A DNA stretch of 5,397 nt from assembly GCA_964599565.1 (NCBI GenBank), contig CAZRFE010000115.1, forward strand, positions 1 to 5,397. The letters are read 5' to 3'. Source of the stretch: JAJUFS01 sp964599565. GTDB taxonomy: Bacteria > Pseudomonadota > Gammaproteobacteria > Natronospirales > JAJUFS01. This document shows positions 1-5,397 of this stretch, piece after piece (positions within the stretch are counted from its first letter, which is position 1; each line of letters begins with the position of its first letter). Below the pieces are notes generated by a model. It had not been told where the DNA came from. It saw only the letters and a program-made list of their open reading frames with translations, and did no database searches. The translations under genes were made by a program, and so were the position numbers.

Positions 1-452
1 CCGATGAACGAAAGCTGGATGGTGAGGCGGTTCATGGTGAGCACCAGCGCGAAAGCGAGCGCGAGCAATATGAAGAAGAGTATCAGCGCCTCGCGCGCGC
101 TCACCTTGCCGGTGGCAAGCGGCCGGTCCTCGGTGCGCTTCACGTGCGCATCGATCTTGCGGTCCGCGAAGTCGTTGATCACGCAACCGGCCGCGCGCAT
201 CAGGAACACGCCCGCCGTGAACACCACGAAGACCTTCGCATCCGGATGGCCGTTGCCTGCAACCCACAACGCCCACCATGTCGGCCAGAGCAGCAGGAAC
301 GCACCGATGGGCCGGTGAATGCGCATGAGGTATGCGTACTGTTCTGCGCGATCAAGCATCCGCGGCAGGCCGCGTTTCGCGAACGCACTGTCGCGAACGC
401 GGCGGCGCCAGCGCTTGAAGTGGGTTTTCAGATCAGGCCAGGCAGAAAACAT
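1..452 (-). CDS. ubiA: 4-hydroxybenzoate polyprenyltransferase UbiA (partial, C-terminal half beyond the window)
   Basis: Integral membrane enzyme that attaches the polyprenyl tail to 4-hydroxybenzoate in ubiquinone synthesis. The reading frame is open to the window edge, showing 150 codons, about half of the usual ~290. Residues 43-66 (MRIHRPIG followed by a hydrophobic, Trp-rich segment LLLWPTWWALW) match the UbiA N-terminus. Residues 84-101 carry MRAAGCVINDFADRKID, the first Asp-rich NDxxDxxxD motif, which binds Mg2+ and the prenyl diphosphate. Residues 104-112 (VKRTEDRPL) are also typical, and a second hydrophobic segment spans about 122-140. The second Asp motif lies outside the window. 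The start is uncertain. The ATG at 452 overlaps ubiC by 25 bases, has only a weak GAG upstream, and gives a basic leader about 26 residues longer than in E. coli. The ATG at 359 gives a length closer to E. coli but also lacks a clear ribosome binding site. I prefer 452 because the intervening codons look coding and the operon is tightly packed. Product is certain; start is not. Confidence 0.93.
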   Translation of the reverse strand, partial: MFSAWPDLKTHFKRWRRRVRDSAFAKRGLPRMLDRAEQYAYLMRIHRPIGAFLLLWPTWWALWVAGNGHPDAKVFVVFTAGVFLMRAAGCVINDFADRKIDAHVKRTEDRPLATGKVSAREALILFFILLALAFALVLTMNRLTIQLSFI

Positions 453-940
453 TCGCATATCTCGAAAGGATCGCCATCAAGTTCCACGCGCGCGCGCCGT
501 GCCCAGAGTACGGCATCGAGCGATATCACGTTGCGCGCGATGGCATCATACAGCGCGTCGCCGGCTGCAAGGCGCGCAATCCAGAAACGGCCGCGCATGT
601 AGCCGGGTTCATCAAACAGCCGGGCGCCAAGCGGCGTGCCGCCGAGTTCACCCAGCCAGGGATGCGCATCCAGCGTGGACGACGGTATGCGCGTGCGCGC
701 AAAGACGAGCGGCGTGTCGCCGCAGCCAAGCGTGATCTCGCGGCAGAATGTTTCCGACGCGTCGACGTCCTCGAAGACCTTGACGTTCCGTTCGCGCCGC
801 TCGTCGAGCACGTTCAGCCGGAAGTTTCCATTGCAGCGCGCGCGCACGCGCGCGGTGAGCGAACCGGGTTCGGCCAGCCAGTCCTCGACGCGGCCGGGCA
901 GGCCCTCGCAGGAGTCGAGCGGTTTCCAGGTTGTGGTCAC
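428..940 (-). CDS. ubiC: Chorismate lyase UbiC (chorismate to 4-hydroxybenzoate + pyruvate)
   Basis: Soluble cytoplasmic enzyme for the first committed step of ubiquinone synthesis; it supplies the substrate of UbiA, encoded next. From the GTG at 940 the product has 170 residues, close to the 165 of E. coli UbiC. Family landmarks in order: CREITLGCGDTP at 66-77, whose Arg67 lines up with E. coli active-site Arg76; ARTRIPSSTL at 81-90; LGGTPLGARLF at 99-109; WARRARVELDGDP at 146-158; ECFLPGL at 163-169, whose Glu163 lines up with catalytic Glu155. The position of E. coli Met34 appears to be Leu28, judged by eye. The GTG is chosen because GGAG sits five bases upstream and homology begins shortly after it. 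An in-frame ATG at 1006 would add 22 residues but reads through a REP-like palindrome, so I regard it as less likely. The TGA stop lies inside the proposed ubiA start region. Identity is strong; the start is moderately sure. Confidence 0.93.
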   Translation of the reverse strand: MTTTWKPLDSCEGLPGRVEDWLAEPGSLTARVRARCNGNFRLNVLDERRERNVKVFEDVDASETFCREITLGCGDTPLVFARTRIPSSTLDAHPWLGELGGTPLGARLFDEPGYMRGRFWIARLAAGDALYDAIARNVISLDAVLWARRARVELDGDPFEICECFLPGLI

Positions 941-945
941 TTTTT

Positions 946-949
946 CTCC
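946..949 (-). promoter_or_regulatory. Ribosome binding site for ubiC
   Basis: On the minus strand GGAG is followed by five A residues and then GTG at 940-938. This is the best Shine-Dalgarno match near the beginning of ubiC, and it decides for the GTG start over the ATG at 1006, which has no such sequence upstream. Confidence 0.75.
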
Positions 950-962
950 ATCACGCGGGGAA

Positions 963-996
963 TCGCGGCTGAAGCCGCTCCTATAACGCCGCTCCT
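963..996 (-). repeat. REP-like palindrome with a partial second copy, between recG and ubiC
   Basis: The minus strand of 983-963 reads TAGGAGCGGCTTCAGCCGCGA. Its core at 978-965 is a perfect 6-bp stem (GCGGCT/AGCCGC) with a 2-base loop. The left arm AGGAGCGGC occurs again at 996-988, 14 bases further upstream, without its own right arm. This closely matches, from memory, the GTAG-headed REP family of Stenotrophomonas and related bacteria (the SMAG type); here the base before TAG is A instead of G. In that family such repeats are thought to be spread by RAYT-type transposases and usually lie between genes. No U-run follows the hairpin, so it is not a classical terminator. It may affect mRNA stability or folding ahead of ubiC. 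Only one full copy is visible, so assignment to a repeat family rests on recognition alone. Confidence 0.72.
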
Positions 997-1003
997 GCAG
1001 CCA

Positions 1004-1008
1004 CATCA
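1004..1008 (-). other. TGATG stop/ATG overlap at the recG end
   Basis: The recG TGA (1008-1006) shares its last base with an ATG (1006-1004). That ATG is in frame with ubiC, 22 codons ahead of the preferred GTG, with no stop between. Such overlaps permit translational coupling without a ribosome binding site. Here it could be a remnant of an older junction later separated by the REP-like insertion, or a live alternative start. Confidence 0.6.
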
Positions 1009-3096
1009 GGCGTTTGCGTAACGCGCGGAATCGCCGAGCCAGCGCTCGATCAGCGGCCGCACATTCTGCGGAAAGTCCTGCATCACGCGCGCTGCGATCT
1101 TCTGCACGTGCGGCAGCAGGTCCTGGTCGCGCACAAGATCCGCGATGTGCAGTTGCGCGAGTCCTGTCTGCTTCGTGCCGAGCACTTCGCCCGGGCCGCG
1201 CAGCCTGAGGTCTTCCTGCGCGATCACGAAACCGTCGTTCGTCTCGCGCATCACGGCGAGCCGCCGCTTCGCGAGCTGCGACAGCGGCGACCGGTACATC
1301 AGCACGCAGCTCGACGCGATGCTGCCGCGCCCGACGCGGCCGCGCAACTGGTGAAGCTGCGCAAGACCCATGCGCTCGGCGTTCTCGATCACCATGAGGC
1401 TCGCGTTCGGCACGTTCACACCGACTTCGATCACCGTCGTTGCAACCAGCAGATCAACGCCGCCGCGCTTGAACGCCTGCATCACGTGCTCTTTCTCCGT
1501 GGACTTCATGCGCCCGTGCACGAGACCGACGCGACGGTCCGGCAACGCTTCCCTGAGTGCTGCGCATGTATTTTCCGCGGCCTCGTACTGCATGACCTCG
1601 GATTCCTCGATCAGCGGGCAGACCCAGTACACCTGCCGGCCCTCATCGATCGCGCTGTTCACGCGCGCAACCACGTCCGCGCGGCGCGAATCGGGAATCA
1701 CCACAGTCTGCACCGGCGTTCTGCCCGGCGGCAGTTCGTCGATGACCGAGGTGTCGAGATCCGCGTATGCCGTCATCGCGAGTGTGCGCGGAATCGGCGT
1801 GGCGGTCATGATGAGCTGGTGCGGCGCGCGTCCGTCGAGCGCGCCCTTGTCGCGCAACGCAAGGCGCTGATGCACGCCGAAGCGATGCTGCTCGTCGATG
1901 ACGACAAGGCCGAGCCTGTGGAAGTTCACGGATTCCTGGAACAGCGCGTGTGTGCCGACGACAACCTTCGCCGCGCCGGACGCGATTTCCTCGAGCTGCT
2001 CGCGCCTCTGCTTCGCGGTGAGCTTTCCCGCAAGCCATGCGACGCGCACATCGATCGGTTCCAGCCATTCCAGGAAATTGCGGAAGTGCTGCTCGGCGAG
2101 CAGTTCCGTCGGCGCCATGACGGCCGCCTGGTAACCGGACTCGACCGCGCGCAATGCGGCGAGTGCCGCGACGACCGTCTTCCCGGAACCGACGTCGCCC
2201 TGCACGAGCCGCATCATCGGATGCGGCTTCTGAAGATCATCGAACGTTTCCTGCAGCACGCGCTGCTGCGCACCGGTCAGCGAGAACGAAAGCTGATCAA
2301 GAAACGCCTGCACGCGCTTGCCGTCGCCGTGCATTTCGGGTGCGCCGAGCGTGCGCGTTTCGTTTCGAAGCTGCTGCAGGCTGAGATGGTGCGCAAGGAG
2401 TTCTTCCAGCACGAGGCGGCGCTGCGCGGGGTGCCGTCCGTCCGCGAGTTGCGCGAGATCGGCATCCAGCGGCGGTCGGTGCACGTAACGCAGTGCGTCT
2501 GCGAGCGAGGGAAACTTCGCATCGGGTATCGCTTCGGGCGGAAGCAGCTCCGTCACCTGCAGCTTTCCCGCGTTCAGCTGGTTCAGCGCCTGCGTGGTGA
2601 GGGCGCGCAGCCGTCCCTGCTGCACGCCTTCCGTCGTGGAATACACCGGTGTGAGATTTTCCGCCTGCGGCGCAGTGTCGCCATCGCGCAGCACCCGGTA
2701 TTCCGGATGCACCATTTCCAGTGACGACTTGCCGCGCCGCGCCTCGCCGAAGCAGCGCAGCTTCACGCCGCGCTGGAACGATTCCTGCTGTTGCTTCGAG
2801 AAATGAAAGAACCGCAGCGTGAGCGAGCCGGTGCCGTCGGAGATTCTCACCAGCAGCGCACGACGTCCGCGAAAGACGACTTCCGCGAGATCGACCTCGC
2901 CTTCCACGCTCGTGGTCAGCCCCGGGGCGAGCGACCCGATGGGCACGACGCGCGAGCGGTCCTCGTAGCGCATCGGCAGGTGAAACAGCAGGTCCTGCGC
3001 AGTGCGAAGGCCAAGCTTCTCCAGCCGCGCGGCCACCTGGCCGCCGACGCCTGTGAATTTCGTGACGGGAAACTGCTCCGCGCGCACGTCGCGCAC
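1006..3096 (-). CDS. recG: ATP-dependent DNA helicase RecG
   Basis: Superfamily 2 translocase that reverses stalled replication forks and remodels Holliday junctions and R-loops. The product has 696 residues; E. coli RecG has 693, and resemblance runs end to end to the C-terminal ARYANA (ERYSNA in E. coli). The N-terminal wedge/OB domain is at about 10-150, including GVGGQVAARLEKLGL, LPMRYEDRS and the RFFHFS strand at 95-100 in the wedge region. Helicase motifs follow: LTGAQ at 273-277; Walker A GDVGSGKT at 300-307; APTELLAEQH at 328-337; Walker B-type DEQH at 401-404; TATPIPRT at 431-438; TTVIEVGVNVPNA at 553-565, with Asn where E. coli has Asp; QLRGRVGRG at 583-591. The TRG-type segment LRGPGEVLGTKQTG at 632-645 couples ATP hydrolysis to translocation. 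The start is GTG, sharing one base with the ridA stop, with no ribosome binding site ahead. This implies translational coupling. No truncation or missing motif is seen. Confidence 0.98.
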   Translation of the reverse strand: MRDVRAEQFPVTKFTGVGGQVAARLEKLGLRTAQDLLFHLPMRYEDRSRVVPIGSLAPGLTTSVEGEVDLAEVVFRGRRALLVRISDGTGSLTLRFFHFSKQQQESFQRGVKLRCFGEARRGKSSLEMVHPEYRVLRDGDTAPQAENLTPVYSTTEGVQQGRLRALTTQALNQLNAGKLQVTELLPPEAIPDAKFPSLADALRYVHRPPLDADLAQLADGRHPAQRRLVLEELLAHHLSLQQLRNETRTLGAPEMHGDGKRVQAFLDQLSFSLTGAQQRVLQETFDDLQKPHPMMRLVQGDVGSGKTVVAALAALRAVESGYQAAVMAPTELLAEQHFRNFLEWLEPIDVRVAWLAGKLTAKQRREQLEEIASGAAKVVVGTHALFQESVNFHRLGLVVIDEQHRFGVHQRLALRDKGALDGRAPHQLIMTATPIPRTLAMTAYADLDTSVIDELPPGRTPVQTVVIPDSRRADVVARVNSAIDEGRQVYWVCPLIEESEVMQYEAAENTCAALREALPDRRVGLVHGRMKSTEKEHVMQAFKRGGVDLLVATTVIEVGVNVPNASLMVIENAERMGLAQLHQLRGRVGRGSIASSCVLMYRSPLSQLAKRRLAVMRETNDGFVIAQEDLRLRGPGEVLGTKQTGLAQLHIADLVRDQDLLPHVQKIAARVMQDFPQNVRPLIERWLGDSARYANA

Positions 3097-3098
3097 TA
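3094..3098 (-). other. TAGTG stop/GTG overlap coupling ridA to recG
   Basis: The ridA stop TAG (3098-3096) shares its G with the GTG start of recG (3096-3094). No Shine-Dalgarno sequence precedes the GTG, since the upstream bases are the pyrimidine-rich end of ridA. Reinitiation by ribosomes leaving ridA is the likely way recG is translated. Another GTG three codons downstream is a possible alternative start. Confidence 0.7.
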
Positions 3099-3476
3099 CA
3101 GGACGAGAACGGCGTCCATTTCCACCGCGACACCTTTCGGCAGTTCCTTCACGCCGACGGCGGCACGCGCGGGATAGGGCTCGGCAAAATACTCCGCCAT
3201 GACTTCATTCACCCTGGCGAAGTTGGCGAGATCGGTGAGATAGATGTTGAGCTTCACGATGTGCGTGAAATCGCCGCCGGCGGCCTTCGCAACGGCGAGC
3301 AGGTTGTCGAACACGCGGCGCACGTGATTCTCGAACGGACCGTCGACGACGTTCATGGTCGAGGGATCAAGCGGGATCTGCCCGGAAAGGTAGACCGTGT
3401 CGCCGACCTTCACGGCCTGCGAGTACGTGCCGATGGCTTTCGGCGCGTTGTCGGTGGAGATGATTTCCTTTTTCAT
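3096..3476 (-). CDS. ridA: RidA family 2-iminopropanoate/enamine deaminase (YjgF/YER057c/UK114)
   Basis: Small trimeric enzyme of the cytoplasm that hydrolyses reactive enamine/imine intermediates released by PLP enzymes such as threonine dehydratase, protecting other PLP enzymes from damage. The product has 126 residues (E. coli RidA 128). Visible family features: NAPKAIGTYSQ at 10-20 with the conserved Tyr18; LSGQIPLDP at 30-38 with Ser31; and the C-terminal signature PARAAVGVKELPKGVAVEM at 102-120. That signature includes Arg104, the substrate carboxylate-binding residue corresponding to E. coli Arg105, and Glu119, corresponding to Glu120. Retention of Arg104 suggests an active deaminase of the RidA subgroup and not one of the Rid subfamilies lacking it. 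The ATG start has GGAG eight bases upstream. It follows spoT by 49 bases and overlaps recG by one. Older records may call this family endoribonuclease L-PSP; deaminase is the better-supported role. Confidence 0.97.
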   Translation of the reverse strand: MKKEIISTDNAPKAIGTYSQAVKVGDTVYLSGQIPLDPSTMNVVDGPFENHVRRVFDNLLAVAKAAGGDFTHIVKLNIYLTDLANFARVNEVMAEYFAEPYPARAAVGVKELPKGVAVEMDAVLVL

Positions 3477-3484
3477 TCTTCGTT

Positions 3485-3488
3485 CTCC
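3485..3488 (-). promoter_or_regulatory. Ribosome binding site for ridA
   Basis: GGAG on the minus strand lies eight bases before the ridA ATG (3476-3474). It is in the 49-base gap after the spoT stop. The rest of that gap (3489-3525) shows no convincing promoter hexamers and no stem with a T-run, so ridA is probably read from the spoT transcript. Confidence 0.75.
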
Positions 3489-3525
3489 GTTTTTCCAGGG
3501 TATCCGGTCGAAGCAATGTGCAGCT

Positions 3526-5397
3526 TCAGGCTCGCGTACGCGCGATGCGCAGCACCTGCGGCATCTTCTTTATGTGCTTGATGATGTTCGCAAGATGCTT
3601 CCTGTCATGCACCGCGAACAGGAAGTTCATCACCGAGGTCGAGCCGTCGCGCTCCTGCACGCTGACCTGCTCGATGTTCGAGCCGAGTTCCGCGATCGTC
3701 GCTGCAACGGTTGCGAGCACGCCGCGCTGGTTCGCGACCTCGATGCGCACCTCGACGGTGAAATCGCGGCCGATGTTCTTCTCCCACTGCACCTCGATCC
3801 ATTTTTCCGGCTGGTCGCGGTACTCCGCGAGGTTGTGGCAGTTGTCGCGGTGAATGACGATGCCGCGGCCGGTGGAGAGATAGCCGATGATCGCGTCGCC
3901 GGGAATCGGATGGCAGCAGCGCGCAAGCGTGACGACCATGCCTTCCGTGCCGCTGACGGCGAGCGGACCCTGGTGCGCGGTATCGGCTTCCTCGGGATCG
4001 GTGACGAAACGGCGCGCGACCAGCGGCGCGGGCCGATGCCCAAGCCCGATGGATTCCAGCAGGTGCTCGAAGGAATCGAGCTTGAAATCCTTCAGCACGG
4101 TGTTGATCTGTTCCTGTCCCAGCGCCATCACGCGCAGGTTGTGCGCTTCCAGTGCGCGGTCGAGCAGGCGCTTGCCGAGTTCGACGGCTTCTTCTTCCTT
4201 GAGATTCTTCAGGTACTGGCGAATGTTCGCGCGCGCCTTCGCGGTGATGACGAAGTTGAGCCACGCGGGATTCGGTTTCGCGTTCGGCGCAGTGATGACT
4301 TCGACCGTCTGGCCGTTGACGAGCGGCGTGCGCAGCGGCGCAAGGCGGCGGTCGATCTTCGCGGCAACACAGGTATTGCCGACATCGGTGTGCACGGCGT
4401 ACGCGAAATCCACGGATGTCGCGCCGCGCGGCAGGCGGCGGATGTCGCCCTGCGGCGTGAACACGTAGACCTCGTCGGGGAAGAGATCGACCTTGACGTT
4501 CTCCAGGAACTCCAGCGAATTGCCGGAGCCTTTCTGCATTTCCATCACGCTGCGCAACCATTCGCGCGCACGCACTTCCGGCGAGGTGCTGGAGGAAACA
4601 CCGGTCTTGTACAGCCAGTGCGCGGCGATGCCCGCTTCCGCGATGCGGTCCATGTCCGTGGTGCGGATCTGCACTTCGATGGGTACGCCGTTCGGGCCGA
4701 AAAGCACGGTGTGCAGCGACTGGTAGCCGTTCGTCTTCGGGATGGCGATGTAATCCTTGAAACGTCCCGGCACCGGCTTGTAGACGTTGTGCACGACACC
4801 GAGCGCGCGGTAGCAGGTGTCGACCTTGTCGACGACGATGCGGAAGCCGTAGACGTCCAGCACTTCATCGAAGGAGAGCGATTTCTCCTTCATCTTGCGA
4901 TAGACGCTGTAAAGGTGCTTCTCGCGGCCGCGCACTTCCGCGTAGATGTTCTCCTGGCCGAGCGCGCCTTCGAACGCGTGCGCGATCGTCTTGACGATTT
5001 CCTTCTGGTTGCCGCGCGCCTTCTTCATGCGCCGCGTGAGCACGCGGTAGCGATGCGGGTACATGGAGCGGAAACCGAGGTCTTCCAGCTCGAGGCGGAA
5101 GTCGTTCATGCCGAGACGGTTCGCGATCGGCACGTAGATGTCGAGCGTCTCGCGCGCGATGCGGCGGCGCTTCGCCGGCGGCATCACGCCGAGCGTGCGC
5201 ATGTTGTGCAGGCGGTCGGCGAGCTTCACGAGAATCACGCGGATGTCCTGCACCATCGCGAGCAGCATCTTGCGGAAGTTCTCCGCCTGCGCTTCCGCCT
5301 TGGAACGGAACTTGATCTGCGTGAGCTTGGAGACGCCGTCGACGAGCTGCGCGACTTCCTCGCCGAACTGCTCGGCGATCTGGATCTTGGCGGTGGG
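3526..5397 (-). CDS. spoT: Bifunctional (p)ppGpp hydrolase/synthetase SpoT (partial, N-terminus beyond the window)
   Basis: Makes and degrades the stringent-response alarmone (p)ppGpp. The frame is open at the window edge; 623 residues are visible and align with E. coli SpoT from about residue 79, so roughly the first 78 residues, including the HDxxED metal-binding motif, are missing. In visible numbering: the rest of the hydrolase domain includes KLADRLHNMRT at 58-68, whose Asp61 is the remaining metal ligand. The synthetase domain has GREKHLYSVYRKM at 157-169, Asp181 and Glu241 at the catalytic positions (E. coli Asp259 and Glu319), and RFKDYIAIPKTNGYQSLHT at 212-230. RFKD is the RxKD form found in bifunctional enzymes; RelA has ExDD. 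The TGS domain is at about 304-364, a Cys pair (CCHPIPGD, 494-501) with HRDNC (516-520) forms the zinc-finger-like region, and the C-terminal ACT domain is at about 546-623. The ridA-recG context fits spoT. The upstream start and promoter cannot be seen. Confidence 0.97.
   Translation of the reverse strand, partial: PTAKIQIAEQFGEEVAQLVDGVSKLTQIKFRSKAEAQAENFRKMLLAMVQDIRVILVKLADRLHNMRTLGVMPPAKRRRIARETLDIYVPIANRLGMNDFRLELEDLGFRSMYPHRYRVLTRRMKKARGNQKEIVKTIAHAFEGALGQENIYAEVRGREKHLYSVYRKMKEKSLSFDEVLDVYGFRIVVDKVDTCYRALGVVHNVYKPVPGRFKDYIAIPKTNGYQSLHTVLFGPNGVPIEVQIRTTDMDRIAEAGIAAHWLYKTGVSSSTSPEVRAREWLRSVMEMQKGSGNSLEFLENVKVDLFPDEVYVFTPQGDIRRLPRGATSVDFAYAVHTDVGNTCVAAKIDRRLAPLRTPLVNGQTVEVITAPNAKPNPAWLNFVITAKARANIRQYLKNLKEEEAVELGKRLLDRALEAHNLRVMALGQEQINTVLKDFKLDSFEHLLESIGLGHRPAPLVARRFVTDPEEADTAHQGPLAVSGTEGMVVTLARCCHPIPGDAIIGYLSTGRGIVIHRDNCHNLAEYRDQPEKWIEVQWEKNIGRDFTVEVRIEVANQRGVLATVAATIAELGSNIEQVSVQERDGSTSVMNFLFAVHDRKHLANIIKHIKKMPQVLRIARTRA

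Noticed and set aside
965..978. Rho-independent terminator after recG
   Set aside because: The stem is short and the minus strand continues with GATTCCCC and no T-run, so the hairpin fits a REP-like element better than a terminator.
553..1320. Numerous GCGC/CGCG palindromes and short repeats as possible dispersed elements or a CRISPR array
   Set aside because: They are short, irregularly spaced and explained by GC-rich codon use for Ala, Arg and Gly. There is no regular repeat-spacer pattern.
1108..2724. A 538-codon open frame on the plus strand, antisense to recG
   Set aside because: It lies wholly within recG, which has every helicase motif. Its translation is rich in Arg/His/Ala without any recognisable domain, as expected from the complement of GC-rich coding DNA with few stops.
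2297..3133. A 278-codon minus-strand frame overlapping the start of recG and the end of ridA
   Set aside because: Arg/Ala-rich translation with no family features, and it conflicts with two well-recognised genes in other frames.
3477..3525. A promoter or terminator between spoT and ridA
   Set aside because: Apart from the GGAG ribosome binding site, no paired -35/-10 hexamers at proper spacing and no stable stem with a T-run are visible in these 49 bases.
3605..4561. A 318-codon minus-strand frame inside spoT
   Set aside because: Out-of-frame shadow of spoT, with low-complexity Arg/Ala/Pro composition and no domain. The SpoT frame carries all the TGS and ACT features here.
1..5397. Defence system, prophage, insertion sequence or other novel module
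   Set aside because: Every substantial frame is accounted for by five well-known housekeeping genes. No transposase, terminal inverted repeats, tRNA-linked attachment site or unexplained gene was seen.

Overview
The window is a compact stretch of chromosomal housekeeping DNA from a GC-rich proteobacterium. All genes lie on the minus strand, so transcription runs from high to low coordinates. In that direction the order is spoT (5' end cut off), ridA, recG, ubiC, ubiA (3' end cut off). A SpoT-type ppGpp enzyme next to ridA and recG, followed by the chorismate lyase/UbiA pair of ubiquinone synthesis, points to a gammaproteobacterium. A REP-like palindrome of the type I recall from xanthomonads and relatives (e.g. 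Stenotrophomonas) makes a Xanthomonadales-like lineage or neighbour plausible, but the sequence does not fix the genus.

Layout. 5397-3526: spoT, 623 visible residues that begin just after the HDxxED part of the hydrolase site. 3525-3477: a 49-base gap holding the ridA ribosome binding site. 3476-3096: ridA, complete. 3096-1006: recG, complete, with a GTG start that shares one base with the ridA stop (TAGTG). 1005-941: a 65-base gap with a REP-like hairpin, a partial second copy of its left arm, and the ubiC ribosome binding site. 940-428: ubiC, most likely from a GTG. 452-1: the first half of ubiA, overlapping the end of ubiC by 25 bases. No stretch over 300 bases lacks a gene.

The tight spacing, the one-base overlaps and the absence of any visible terminator suggest one transcript. 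It would join stringent-response signalling (SpoT), removal of reactive enamine/imine metabolites (RidA), rescue of stalled replication forks (RecG) and the first two dedicated steps of ubiquinone synthesis (UbiC makes 4-hydroxybenzoate, UbiA prenylates it in the membrane). I infer co-transcription; it is not demonstrated.

I found no previously undescribed system, mobile element, CRISPR array or RNA gene. The most interesting point is the REP-like element between recG and ubiC. It is open in the ubiC frame and follows an ATG overlapping the recG stop, so it creates a real ambiguity about the ubiC N-terminus.
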